In this document: piece after piece, positions 8,682 to 18,077 of the stretch | Numbering within the stretch: the first letter of the stretch is position 1 | How the letters are laid out: every line of letters begins with the position of its first letter | Assembly (NCBI GenBank): GCA_020199775.1 | Contig: JAIVJZ010000040.1 | Location: 124,001-188,000, forward strand | DNA length: 64,000 nucleotides | Source: Acidobacteriota bacterium | GTDB lineage: Bacteria; Acidobacteriota; Blastocatellia; Pyrinomonadales; Pyrinomonadaceae | Direction: 5' to 3' | Notes under the pieces: model-generated | The model's database searches: none | What the model was told of the DNA's origin: nothing | The model's input: only the letters and a program-made list of their open reading frames with translations | Made by a program: the position numbers and the translations under genes

Positions 8682-9381
8682 TTCAATTCTCCTTCGACTA
8701 GGATCGTTGGACGGCCGGGCGAGCGGGCAGTTAGCTGCCGAGGCAGTTATTCGCCCGGCTCTTGCGGCTCTTTCATGTGGGTATGGGGGAAGCTCACGAA
8801 ATATTTCACCGGCGCGGGCGCAGATATTTTTCGTGTCCCGCGGGAGCAGTAGTAAGGAGAAGAGGCTTCGGGAGTCCTCGGCAGAGGAGAGAGGCGATGC
8901 GCCGCGAAGTTGCGCCGGCGGGGACGTGCGCCGACACCCGGACGGAGGATAAAAAAGGTTCTCGATGCAACGCGCTCGCGGCCTTGTCGCTGGGGCGAAA
9001 CGTTTTGTCAATATCACCATAAAACAGTAGGAGATCGGGGTTTGAGGCGCGTCGGCAACTCGCCGCGAGGGGTTTATTCGCGCTCGCCGGATATTGGTTG
9101 ACACGTACTTTCGATAAGCTTAGTCTCTCCCTGTTTCCGGCAGGGCTTTCCTCAAACATCGGAATCCGTAGACAGTTTCTTTTGTTAAGGACACTGCTCC
9201 GGGGGCGTTCGCCGTCGCGGCGCGCTGCTCCGGGTGAGCCACGGTGTCGAGCACCTGTTTTTTCCAGTTAGACGCTTTAGCGGAGGATGCCTTCCGCCGC
9301 GTCGAATATTTGACCGCCCGCGTCTCGATGCCGGCGACAATTACATCGAACTCGCGCGCGCGACCGTAAGGAGACAACGAA
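8682..9381. other. Large divergent intergenic region
   Basis: 700 bases between the minus-strand 104-aa gene and the plus-strand C11 peptidase gene. No frame here has a ribosome-binding site or composition that I trust. A possible plus-strand promoter lies at 9098-9126. The long leader suggests regulated expression of one or both flanking genes, or decayed coding sequence. Confidence 0.5.
9098..9126 (+). promoter_or_regulatory. Possible promoter of the C11 peptidase gene
   Basis: A perfect TTGACA (9098-9103), 17 bases of spacing, then TAGTCT (9121-9126), a weak -10. It would leave a 5' leader of about 250 bases before the start codon at 9382. Confidence 0.35.
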
Positions 9382-10983
9382 ATGGCAGCCCCAGCCGAAT
9401 GGACTGTGATGATTTACCTCGCCGGTGATAATAATCTGACCGACGCGAGCGTCTACGCCATGACGGAGATGAAGAAGGTCGGCTCCGGCGACGGCGTCAA
9501 CATCATCACGCAGTTCGACCCCAAGGACTATTACCTCCCGACGCACCGCTACCACATCGGCAGAGAAGACGACGGCGGCCAAGTTAGGCCGCTCGCCCGC
9601 GACATCATCGACACGTCCGAGGCGGGGTCATTCACGGAGGAGAGCGCATCCGCCAGAAACCACGAAAACGTGCGGCGTGCGGCGCGCCGGAGGGCCAGGG
9701 AAGCGGCCATCGAAGAAGCCCGAAAGGTGGCGCGGACAATCGCCGTGGCGGGAACCGAGTCCGTGCAGGAGACCGTACTCCTCGAATCGGAGGACGAACC
9801 CAGTATAGGCGCGAACGACACGGACACGGGCTCGCCCGTCACGCTCTACAATTTTATGAGCACGTGCGTGGAGATGTTCCCGGCCAAGCACTACATGGTC
9901 ATTCTGGCCGGGCACGGCAGCGGAACCAACCGGGACTTCCTTCTGAAAGACGAGAGCCCCGCCGGGTCGCTCACGATCAACGAGTTGAAGAGAGCCTTTG
10001 AGGAGTTGTCTCCCGAACTCGGCGACAACCGGAAGATAGATATTCTCGGCATGGACACGTGCCTGATGAGCATGGCCGAGGTCGCCTACGAGCTTCGCGG
10101 GCTGGTGAAGATACTGATCGGGTCGGAGAGCTACAGCCCGGTCTCGGGTTGGCCTTACGAGCCGATCCTCAGGATGTTGAAGGACGAGATCGCCAGTACG
10201 ACGCAGGAGGAGGAAGCGGCGCTTGACGAGACCCGGAGGATCGAGTTCAGGGTGGCGCGCGCCATCGTCAAAGCCTACGTCAACTTTTACGCCGACTACT
10301 GGCTGGGCGGGCTGTCCGTAGATCAGTCCGCGCTCAACGTGGACGCGGTCGAAGAGTTGAAGGCATACGTCGATGAGTTCGCGGGCGCGCTGTCGGCCGC
10401 GCTTAACGATGAGGTCGCGGCGGATCAGACGCGCAGGCTCAGGGACGACCTCATCCTCGCCCACTGGGAGGCGCAGTCCTACAACGGCGAACTGTTTGTC
10501 GACCTCTTCGACTTCTGCGACTGCCTGCTGAAGCGTCAACGGGACGGCCGCATCTTCGAGGCGGGCACGCAGTTGATGAGATTCATCGAAAGAGCTTTCG
10601 TCCTGAAGTCGTGTTACAGCGGGCCGATCTATCAGTATTCCTACGGGGTCTCGATCTACTTCCCCTGGTCGAGCGTCGAAGATGACTACGGGAAGCTGGA
10701 CTTCATCGGTAAAAAGCTTGAGACGGGCTGGGGCAAGTTCCTCAAGGAGTACACGAGCCTGACGCGCCGCGAGCCGCGGCCGGTCGAGAGAGCGGATCAG
10801 AACTTCTTACTGAAGGCCAACCGTGATATCGGTCGTTTCAGGCAGACGCAGGGGAGGGGGCCGGAAGGTCAGAACCCCGTGCGCAGCATGCGAAACCCGC
10901 CGATTTACGCGGAGCCGGAAGCATGCATCGACGCGGGGGAAGAACTCTCAAGGGGGCTCCAGAGAATTTTCAACTTGCAGTGA
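9382..10983 (+). CDS. Clostripain-related (peptidase C11 family) cysteine peptidase
   Basis: 533 aa, from an ATG preceded by AAGGAG. Clan CD caspase-like fold: the N-terminal strand WTVMIYLAGDNNL is diagnostic for C11. The catalytic His is in LAGHGSG (about residue 178) and the catalytic Cys in GMDTCLMS (about residue 227). Family members cleave after Arg or Lys and are often self-activating. No signal peptide is visible, so it is either cytosolic or exported by another route. An acidic, Arg-rich insertion (about 75-150) separates strands 2 and 3. It is followed by a secreted TPR-CHAT protease 141 bp downstream, so two caspase-fold proteases sit side by side. Confidence 0.9.
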   Translation: MAAPAEWTVMIYLAGDNNLTDASVYAMTEMKKVGSGDGVNIITQFDPKDYYLPTHRYHIGREDDGGQVRPLARDIIDTSEAGSFTEESASARNHENVRRAARRRAREAAIEEARKVARTIAVAGTESVQETVLLESEDEPSIGANDTDTGSPVTLYNFMSTCVEMFPAKHYMVILAGHGSGTNRDFLLKDESPAGSLTINELKRAFEELSPELGDNRKIDILGMDTCLMSMAEVAYELRGLVKILIGSESYSPVSGWPYEPILRMLKDEIASTTQEEEAALDETRRIEFRVARAIVKAYVNFYADYWLGGLSVDQSALNVDAVEELKAYVDEFAGALSAALNDEVAADQTRRLRDDLILAHWEAQSYNGELFVDLFDFCDCLLKRQRDGRIFEAGTQLMRFIERAFVLKSCYSGPIYQYSYGVSIYFPWSSVEDDYGKLDFIGKKLETGWGKFLKEYTSLTRREPRPVERADQNFLLKANRDIGRFRQTQGRGPEGQNPVRSMRNPPIYAEPEACIDAGEELSRGLQRIFNLQ

Positions 10984-11124
10984 GCGGGCGACATAACCCC
11001 GTCGGCTCATTTTACTTCTGAGACACATGTTCTGTAACCCGGTGTGGTTCGGAGACCGAAGCCGGGTCGCACTATCGGATTCTCCGGCTCCCCCGACGCG
11101 CTCGCGACGACCCGCCAGCCATCA

Positions 11125-14100
11125 ATGAAGAATAGAAACACAGCCGTAAGTCCAAGGCGATGCGTCCCCACGTGCGCCGGCCCGCGCAGATTTCGTCTCT
11201 TGATCCTGACCCTGCTGCTTCTCGCCGCCGGCCTCTTCGACCTCCAGCCCGAAGTAATCCCACACGCCTCCACGATGCCGCAAGCGCAGGCGAAGGCCGA
11301 ACCGGAACGCCCGCTAGAGGAGACCAACGAAACGCTCGTCCCCGCGAAGCGCGACGCCGTCGAGAAGGAAATCTCCGCCGGGCGCGCCCACTCCTACCGG
11401 ATCACTCTCGACGCGGGGCAGTACCTCCGCCTGAATGTCGAGTGCCGGGGCGTCAACGTGCGGGCGGCGATTTACGACCCCGGCGGCCTCACGGTCGCAG
11501 ACATACCCTGCTACCGCGGGGGGCTGACGCCCGCCTCGGTCATCGCCGACGCCTCCGGCGTTTACCGCTTGGAGGTCGGGACGCAGGAGGGCGTATCTGT
11601 TTCCGGTCTCTACCGCATTCAGGTCGAGGAGTTCAGGCGGGCGACGCCGCGCGACCCGAGCCGGATTCTCGCCGAGACCGCTTTCGCCGGGGCGGAGCGA
11701 CTGCGGGCGGCGCGATTGATCGGCTCGGGCGACGAAGCGATCAAGAAGTATGAGGAAGCGCGTGAGCGCTGGCTCGCCGCGGGAGATCGACGCGCCACGA
11801 TCTACGCGCTCAGGAACATCGGGCAAGTTTATCAATCGCTCAGTTTATTTCAGAAAGCCCTCGACATTTACGCGCAGGCTCTCGCGCTCGGCCGCGACCT
11901 GCGCGACCGGCGCGCGGAGAGCGACGTTCTCAACAACATCGCCTACCTCCAGTCCGGCATGGGCCATAACGTGGAAGCGTCGGCGAACGCCACGCGCGCC
12001 CTGAAACTCAGTCAGGCCACGGGCAACCGCGGCGGGGAGGCGCAGGCGCTCCACACTTTCGGCGACATCTACTACAACTTCGGCGAACTGAAAAAAGCCC
12101 TCGGGTATCACGGGCAGGCCATGCAACTCTGGGAGCGGCTACACGATTATCAGGGGCAGGCCGGAGTGCTGGTCAGCTTCGGCTACGCCCACGTCGAGGT
12201 CAGCAACATACCGGCCGCGCTCGATGCCTACAACCGCGCGCTGTCGATCAGCCGCGCCGCCGACGATGATCACTCGGAGGCAGTCGCCCTCAGGGCGCTC
12301 GGTAATCTACAGACGAAACTGGGAGAGCACCAGCAGGCGTTCGGCCTGTTCTTTCAGGCTCTAGAGATTCTCAAGACGCTCGACGACCCGCACCTCAGGG
12401 CCATCATACTCGGCGGCCTCGCTTACACGTATGAATGCGTCAACGAGTGGCGTTCGTCTCTGGAGTATTACGAGCGGGCTTTATCGGTCTTCAAGGAGAT
12501 CGGTCATCGGTGGGGAGAGGCCGAGGCCGAGATGCCCATCGGCGAGATATATTTCTCGCAGGGGCAATACCAGAATGCGCTCCAACACTATCAGCAGGCG
12601 CTCGGCCTCTTCCGCTCGCTCAAGATGCCCCGTTGGGAAGCGATGACCATCAGGAACATCGGGATGGTCTACGCCTCTCTGGGCGATAAGGTGAAAGCGT
12701 TGGAGCACTACCAGCACGCGCTCGCACTGACGCGCGCCGGGCAGGATCAACGCCACGAGGCTTACACGCTTAACCACATCGGCCAGCTCCACGAGGATTC
12801 AGGCGAGAGGCGGAAGGCGCTCGTCTATTACCGCCGCGCGCTGCAACTCAACCGCGTCGCGCTCGACCGCTCGGGAGAATCTTTAACGCTCTACAACATC
12901 GCGCACGCGGAGAGGGACGAAGGTCGCCTCGACGAAGCGCGGACGTGCATCGAGAGCGCGTTGGAGATCGCCGAGTCGCTCCGCGCCAACGTCGCCAGCC
13001 AAAACCTGCGGGCGTCTTATTTCGCCTCCACGCGCCAGTACTACGACCTGTACATAGACACCCTCATGCGTTTGCACAAGGAGCGGCCGGACGAAGGCTT
13101 CGCCGCCGCCGCCTTCAACGTGAGCGAGAAGGCGCGGGCGCGCTCGCTCTTGGAATCATTGAAGGAAGCGCGCGTCGACATCCGGCAAGGCGTCCCCGCC
13201 GCCCTTCTGGATAAAGATCGCTCGCTGCAACAACTGCTTGCGGCCAAGGCCGAACGTCACATACAGTTACTCACCGGCCGGCAACGCGCGGAGGCCGAAA
13301 TCGTCGCCAAGGAACTCGACCAGATCACCGCGCAGTACGACGAAGTTAAAGCTCAAATCAAGGCGGCGAGCCCGCACTACGCGGGACTGACACAGCCGCA
13401 GCCTTTGAGCCTCCGGGAGATTCAGCAGCAGGTGCTCGACGATGATTCGTTGCTGCTGGAATACGCGCTCGGCGACGACAGAAGCTACCTGTGGCTGGTG
13501 ACGCGGACGGACATATCGAGTTTTGAGTTGCCGAACCGCGCGCGGATTGAGAGCGAGGCGCGTCACCTATACGAATTACTGACGGCTCATCAGCCGTTGC
13601 CGGGCGAGACCTTCGAGCAGCACCGCGCACGCGCCTCGCAAGCGGCGGCCCAACTCACGTCCGGCATCGCGCGACTGAGCGAAACCGTCCTCGCGCCCGT
13701 CGGCGCGCAGCTCAGCCGCAAACGTTTACTGGTCGTTACCGACGGGGCTTTGCAGTACATCCCTTTTCAAGTGTTGACACTGCCGGAGTCTGCGAGACGC
13801 GGCCACGAGTCGGAAGGGCTCGAACCGTCGGCGCACACTGCCGCCCCCCTGCCTTTAATCTCGACCCACGAGATCATAAACGAACCCTCCGCCTCGACGC
13901 TCGCGCTACAAATAAGCGAGACGGCAAATCGCAACCCGGCTCCGAAGTCGGTCGCCGTGCTGGCCGATCCCGTCTTTGAAGTGGACGACCCGCGAATCGC
14001 ACCCGCGGCCGCCGCGAGCGGACGGCAATCTGTCCCTGTTGAAGTTCAAAAGGCTTTCAGGGATGTCGCCCCCGGCGACGCCGGAGTCCAGATTCCGCGT

Positions 14101-14796
14101 CTTCTGGCGTCGCGCGAAGAGGCCGAAGCGATTATGGCCGTGAGCCCTCCCGGCGCGCGCCTGAAGGCGCTCGGCTTCGAAGCCAATCGCGCGACGGCCA
14201 TGGGCGACGAGTTAAAACAGTACCGCATCGTGCATTTCGCGACGCACGGCATTCTGAATAGCACGCACCCGGAGTTGTCGGGAATCGTCCTCTCGCTGTT
14301 CAACCGACAAGGGCAACCGCAGAACGGTTTCTTAAAGCTGGACGACATTTACAATCTGGACTTGTCGGCCGACCTCGTGGTGCTGAGCGCGTGTAACACC
14401 GGCCTCGGGAAGGACATTAAGGGCGAAGGGTTGGTGGGGCTGACGCGCGGGTTCATGCACGCGGGGGCCTCCACGGTCGTGGCAAGTTTGTGGAAAGTTG
14501 ACGACGACGCCACCGCGGAACTAATGAAACACTTTTACAGTTTCATGCTCAACGACGGGCTCTCCCCGTCGGCCGCGCTCCGGCAATCTCAACTCGCGAT
14601 GCGGAAGCAAAAGCAGTGGCGCGATCCGTTCTACTGGGCGGCCTTTGTTATTCAGGGGCAATATAGGGAGGGGGCGAATCTGGGCTATCATAAGAGTAGT
14701 ATGACGGGGTCGCTGACGGTGCTTGCGGCTTTCGCATTGTCCTTGTTGCTCGGAGCATTTCATCTTAAGCGGCGGCGAAAAAAGCTCCAGGCATGA
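11125..14796 (+). CDS. Exported TPR-repeat CHAT-domain protease
   Basis: 1223 aa from the ATG at 11125; the frame is open from 11044. An N-terminal membrane/signal segment (about 25-45, LLILTLLLLAAGLF) is followed by a pre-peptidase-C-like beta domain (about 90-180), about ten tetratricopeptide repeats (about 210-620; e.g. ALRNIGQVYQSLSLFQKALDI), a coiled linker, and a CHAT domain (about 850-1180). CHAT catalytic His is in HFATHG (residue 1041) and Cys in LSACNTG (residue 1090). The C-terminus has one transmembrane helix and a basic tail (KRRRKK), suggesting anchoring. TPRs probably sense a partner and gate the caspase-fold protease. It is followed directly by a sigma factor and an anti-sigma-like gene, a combination I associate with Acidobacteriota. 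Confidence 0.92.
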   Translation: MKNRNTAVSPRRCVPTCAGPRRFRLLILTLLLLAAGLFDLQPEVIPHASTMPQAQAKAEPERPLEETNETLVPAKRDAVEKEISAGRAHSYRITLDAGQYLRLNVECRGVNVRAAIYDPGGLTVADIPCYRGGLTPASVIADASGVYRLEVGTQEGVSVSGLYRIQVEEFRRATPRDPSRILAETAFAGAERLRAARLIGSGDEAIKKYEEARERWLAAGDRRATIYALRNIGQVYQSLSLFQKALDIYAQALALGRDLRDRRAESDVLNNIAYLQSGMGHNVEASANATRALKLSQATGNRGGEAQALHTFGDIYYNFGELKKALGYHGQAMQLWERLHDYQGQAGVLVSFGYAHVEVSNIPAALDAYNRALSISRAADDDHSEAVALRALGNLQTKLGEHQQAFGLFFQALEILKTLDDPHLRAIILGGLAYTYECVNEWRSSLEYYERALSVFKEIGHRWGEAEAEMPIGEIYFSQGQYQNALQHYQQALGLFRSLKMPRWEAMTIRNIGMVYASLGDKVKALEHYQHALALTRAGQDQRHEAYTLNHIGQLHEDSGERRKALVYYRRALQLNRVALDRSGESLTLYNIAHAERDEGRLDEARTCIESALEIAESLRANVASQNLRASYFASTRQYYDLYIDTLMRLHKERPDEGFAAAAFNVSEKARARSLLESLKEARVDIRQGVPAALLDKDRSLQQLLAAKAERHIQLLTGRQRAEAEIVAKELDQITAQYDEVKAQIKAASPHYAGLTQPQPLSLREIQQQVLDDDSLLLEYALGDDRSYLWLVTRTDISSFELPNRARIESEARHLYELLTAHQPLPGETFEQHRARASQAAAQLTSGIARLSETVLAPVGAQLSRKRLLVVTDGALQYIPFQVLTLPESARRGHESEGLEPSAHTAAPLPLISTHEIINEPSASTLALQISETANRNPAPKSVAVLADPVFEVDDPRIAPAAAASGRQSVPVEVQKAFRDVAPGDAGVQIPRLLASREEAEAIMAVSPPGARLKALGFEANRATAMGDELKQYRIVHFATHGILNSTHPELSGIVLSLFNRQGQPQNGFLKLDDIYNLDLSADLVVLSACNTGLGKDIKGEGLVGLTRGFMHAGASTVVASLWKVDDDATAELMKHFYSFMLNDGLSPSAALRQSQLAMRKQKQWRDPFYWAAFVIQGQYREGANLGYHKSSMTGSLTVLAAFALSLLLGAFHLKRRRKKLQA

Positions 14797-14867
14797 CGAC
14801 GAGATGCGGCGACGGCGAACGACACCGGCTCTACCTGACCGACATTAACCATGCGTTTTGAGACACG

Positions 14868-15425
14868 ATGAGCGACAAATGGACTTTAACTCGGGAACCT
14901 TTCGACGCCCTGCTCGCGTGGCTCGACCCGGATCGTGAGCAGGCCGGGCAGAAATATGAGGACATTCGCCGACGGCTCATCAAAATCTTCACCTGTCGGG
15001 GCTGCGCCACCCCGGAAGACCTGGCCGACGAATCCATCAACAGAGTCGTCAGAAGGTTGAAAGACATCGAGGAAGTGTACACCGGCGACAGGGCGCTCTA
15101 CTTTTATGGGGTGGCGAATAAAGTATTTTTGGAATACTTAAAACGCCCCCCCGCCCCGGCGCCCATGCCTCCGCATGAAAACCCGGACGAGGTGGAACTG
15201 GAGTACGTGTGCTTGGAGCGTTGCGTACAGCACCTGCCGCCTGAAAATCGCGAACTCGTCATCCGGTATTACCAGAAGGAAAAACGCGCAAAGATAGATG
15301 AGCGCAAGCAGTTGGCTAAACAACTTGGGATTGCCCTTAATGCGCTGAGGATACGAGCGCATCGTATTCGAGTCGGTCTTCAGAGATGCATGCAGGAGTG
15401 TCTGGAGCGACAGGAAGCCTCATAA
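14868..15425 (+). CDS. ECF-like RNA polymerase sigma factor
   Basis: 185 aa. It has a sigma region 2-like part (about 20-85; ADESINRVVRRLKDI resembles region 2.1-2.2) and a region 4-like helix-turn-helix (about 120-175; ERCVQHLPPENRELVIRYYQ then KQLAKQLGIALNALRIRAHRIR). This is a small alternative sigma factor that would direct polymerase to a limited regulon. It lies 71 bp after the TPR-CHAT gene and 13 bp before the membrane anti-sigma-like gene, so the three probably form an operon. No strong ribosome-binding site precedes the ATG. Confidence 0.82.
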   Translation: MSDKWTLTREPFDALLAWLDPDREQAGQKYEDIRRRLIKIFTCRGCATPEDLADESINRVVRRLKDIEEVYTGDRALYFYGVANKVFLEYLKRPPAPAPMPPHENPDEVELEYVCLERCVQHLPPENRELVIRYYQKEKRAKIDERKQLAKQLGIALNALRIRAHRIRVGLQRCMQECLERQEAS

Positions 15426-15438
15426 AAGTAGCCGAGCC

Positions 15439-16239
15439 ATGAATTCAACTTTCGCAGATTCAGAAGCTGTCAGACAGTACCTGCTCGGCACGTTGCCGCA
15501 GGAACAATCCCTGCATATTGAAGAGCAATTCCTGACCAGCAACAACCGCTTCGAAGAGCTACTGATTGCAGAAGATGAATTAATCGATGAGTACCTGCGC
15601 GGCGAGCTTTCAGAGGCCGAACGGAAACACTTCACAGACCACTTCTTGCAGTCGCCCGAGCGGCAACAGAAATTGCGGTTCGCCAAAACCTTCGAAAAAT
15701 ATATCGAGGCCACCCAAATCGAGAGGCCGCATAAGTCAACCCGCAGTATTTCTCAAGCTTTTTCGGGAAGTTCCATCCTCCGTCGCCTGTTCCCTCTCCG
15801 AAGCCCGGTCGCAACCCTCTCGTTAGCGACTGTAGTCCTGCTGCTCTTGATAGGAACTTCGTGGGTACTCATCAGCAGGTTGCAGGTGCAAGAGGGGACG
15901 CGTAATTCCCTCGTTCTGGCGTTGACCCCCAGACTTGTTAGAGACTTTGGGGAAACTAGTAAGGTTGTAATCACCGAGGATGTACATATAGTGCGGTTGC
16001 GGCTCATGCTGCCGGCCAACGATTATCAAACCTATCGCGCCGTCTTACGCTCAAGCGAGGGAACGGAAATCTGGACTGGGGATAAACTTATAGTTAATAC
16101 ATCCGGGGCTGACAGATACATTGATTATGCTCTGCCCGCCGGGATTCTAAAGCCCGATGATTACAAAATTACTCTCAGCGGACACCTTACGGAAGATAAA
16201 TATGAGGATATAACCCACTACTCATTTCGCGTATTATAG
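15439..16239 (+). CDS. Membrane anti-sigma-factor-like protein
   Basis: 266 aa. The N-terminal cytoplasmic helical domain (about 1-95) contains VRQYLLGTLPQEQSLHIEEQFL and LIDEYLRGELSEAERKHF, a pattern seen in zinc-less anti-sigma domains. One transmembrane helix (about 130-152, LSLATVVLLLLIGTSWVLI) follows, then a periplasmic beta-rich domain. It probably binds the sigma factor encoded just upstream and releases it on an envelope signal. The stop TAG (16237-16239) is formed by the first three bases of a MITE, so the native C-terminus may have been changed. Codon use is less GC-biased than in upstream genes. Confidence 0.72.
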   Translation: MNSTFADSEAVRQYLLGTLPQEQSLHIEEQFLTSNNRFEELLIAEDELIDEYLRGELSEAERKHFTDHFLQSPERQQKLRFAKTFEKYIEATQIERPHKSTRSISQAFSGSSILRRLFPLRSPVATLSLATVVLLLLIGTSWVLISRLQVQEGTRNSLVLALTPRLVRDFGETSKVVITEDVHIVRLRLMLPANDYQTYRAVLRSSEGTEIWTGDKLIVNTSGADRYIDYALPAGILKPDDYKITLSGHLTEDKYEDITHYSFRVL

Positions 16240-16381
16240 CCGTTTGCAATTGGATGGAACTACCAAGAAATGAGTGTAGGGGCAGGGCTTGTCCCTGCCC
16301 GCTCGGTTTGGTGAGCGGCGGGCAGGGACTAGCCCTGCCCCTACAGTTTTGATACCGGTCACACTCATCTGCAAATCGCTA
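16237..16381. mobile_element. MITE copy 1 (TA-flanked, about 145 bp)
   Basis: Termini TAGCCGTTTGCAA and TTTGCAGATGAGTGT (minus-strand view of the other end reads TAGCGATTTGCAG) form imperfect terminal inverted repeats flanked by TA on both sides (16235-16236, 16382-16383). The interior holds a long stem: GTAGGGGCAGGGCTTGTCCC near 16276 and its complement ending CCCTGCCCCTAC near 16344. A second copy in opposite orientation lies at 34267-34401. There is no transposase, so it must have moved with another element's enzyme. TA flanks suggest the IS630/Tc1 group. Confidence 0.85.
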
Positions 16382-16485
16382 TAGTGAAAATATCTTTGAT
16401 GAAGTAACCACGTCGTTTCCCCATCCGAATAAGCCGTGGCCTTATACGAATACGGTTGCTAGCTAGTAAAGACCTCTTCAATCCT

Positions 16486-18042
16486 CTAATAATTTTGCAT
16501 GAGCAAGATTGGAGAAGCCCACACATCTTCATCACGACCGATTTTCGAGGCCGCGCGGTCTCGCGCAAGATACAGAGATTGTGCGGGGCAGAAGTTCCTG
16601 AACAGGTTTTCGTAGAACTGCTCGGCCAGCAGGCCAGCGGAATAATCGTTGACCGGCCAGCGGTAACCTAAAATTGCTTGCACGCCGGTCTTGGAAAGAG
16701 CGTCGAGGAATCCGTAGAAGTCTCCCCTCCCAGTTCCACTCCCGACGTGCGCACCGAGACAGCAACTCAGGAAGGCGAAGCGCACGTCCCTCCTGCGGAG
16801 AAGGGATTTCATGCTCGTCGCCGACACCTCTTTATCATAAAGGTAGATCACGCTCTTGTCTGGAACGGACTTCACGTAGTTGGCATGCCCGGCGAAGTGG
16901 AAGATGTGACACCCGTCTCGCAGATTTGCTTCGAGATTCGCGTACGTAGCGTCCTTTCTCCCGACGAGCAGTTTCACGTTGACCGGGATGTCCAGCAGTT
17001 CAAGATTTCTCTTGATAGATTTGGCAACAGCGCGCGCCTCTTCCTCGCACCTCGGCGTGGTGGCGTGGACATTCGCGCCGACGACCACCGCTTGCAGCGG
17101 GTTCGCGTTCTGCTTCCCCGACTTTTCTTTGCGGCAGAGGGAGCTGATAAACTCGTGGAACCTCTCCGAATTGCGGGCACCTTCCGAAAGCCCCCTCGTT
17201 ATGATGTGGTTGAAGACGAGGTAGTCTTCCTCGTACATCAGTTCGAAAGGTAGCTTCACGTTCTGCAATGGGCCGCTGAACTGTAGGTGGAGCGTGCCCG
17301 AAGAGGTAATGACGTGCTCACGCCCGAGCACGAACAGATCATAGATTGCCGGGGAGTCCTTGAGAAACTGATACAGGTCTTGGCCGATCCTTTTGGCGAT
17401 GCTTCGCCAGACACCCTTGCGCCCGTATATGATTTTTTGGCCGATGTCGTCCGCAACGTCCGAGAGGCGTGTAACGTTCAGGCTGGTTCGCGGTGAGGCA
17501 TGAATCTTTGTGACGCGGCCGGGGATTCTCAATTCGCCGTCCTTCAGTTCCTGCCTGTTGAAGCTGAGCGTCAGCAGTGTGCGGCTGTTGATCTCCGCCG
17601 CCGCACGGTTGAGGAGCGAGCGCCGCAAAGCTCTTTTCACCGCGTTAACGTAGCGCTTGGGATCGTCGAAATTGACCTCAGGCTTCTTGATGTAGTCGTC
17701 CACCTCGTAGTCGCGCAACGACTCAATTGCGATGTCTTCGGTGCCGTAACCGCTCAGGACGATCAGCCCGCAGTTCGGGGCTTTCGACTCCTTGCGTATA
17801 CTTTCCAGCAGCGCCCGCCCCGAGTACGATCCGACGAACTCATCCGGGGACAGTTTCAAATCCAGCGAGACTAAGTCATATGACTGTCTGAGCATGGCGG
17901 AACGAGCCTTGTCGTAGTCCTTCACCGCAGTGACCTGCACCGCTTTGCCGAGATGGCGCCTGAGAATCATGCTCAACAGTCTGCGCCAGTCAGGTTCGTC
18001 ATCCACAACCAGGATTCGGATGAGATTGTGCCGATTCTCCAT
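16486..18042 (-). CDS. Response-regulator receiver fused to CHAT protease
   Basis: 518 aa, last gene of the five-gene operon. An N-terminal receiver (about 8-140) has canonical features: acidic pair D14-D15, phospho-acceptor D61 (LVSLDLKLS), Ser in VLSGYG and Lys in DDYIKKP. A linker/beta region (about 155-300) leads to a CHAT domain (about 315-518) with catalytic His386 in FHFAGHAN and Cys428 in FLSCCLGA. There is no DNA-binding domain: the output is proteolysis. The obvious model is that phosphorylation by the GAF kinase upstream switches the protease. It starts 35 bp after the receiver-kinase gene. The receiver-CHAT architecture is, as far as I know, rare or undescribed. Confidence 0.88.
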   Translation of the reverse strand: MENRHNLIRILVVDDEPDWRRLLSMILRRHLGKAVQVTAVKDYDKARSAMLRQSYDLVSLDLKLSPDEFVGSYSGRALLESIRKESKAPNCGLIVLSGYGTEDIAIESLRDYEVDDYIKKPEVNFDDPKRYVNAVKRALRRSLLNRAAAEINSRTLLTLSFNRQELKDGELRIPGRVTKIHASPRTSLNVTRLSDVADDIGQKIIYGRKGVWRSIAKRIGQDLYQFLKDSPAIYDLFVLGREHVITSSGTLHLQFSGPLQNVKLPFELMYEEDYLVFNHIITRGLSEGARNSERFHEFISSLCRKEKSGKQNANPLQAVVVGANVHATTPRCEEEARAVAKSIKRNLELLDIPVNVKLLVGRKDATYANLEANLRDGCHIFHFAGHANYVKSVPDKSVIYLYDKEVSATSMKSLLRRRDVRFAFLSCCLGAHVGSGTGRGDFYGFLDALSKTGVQAILGYRWPVNDYSAGLLAEQFYENLFRNFCPAQSLYLARDRAASKIGRDEDVWASPILLMQNY

Positions 18043-18077
18043 AAAGTCCGACTAACGGCGGCCCGGGGTGAGACTTC

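Noticed and set aside
8806-9377. Short frames in the intergenic region before the C11 gene
   Set aside because: Low-complexity Arg/Ala-rich translations on both strands with no ribosome-binding site.
16276-16344. GTAGGGGCAGGG stem as a simple terminator
   Set aside because: The same sequence occurs twice in opposite orientation, with terminal repeats and TA flanks beyond the stem; a mobile element explains it better.
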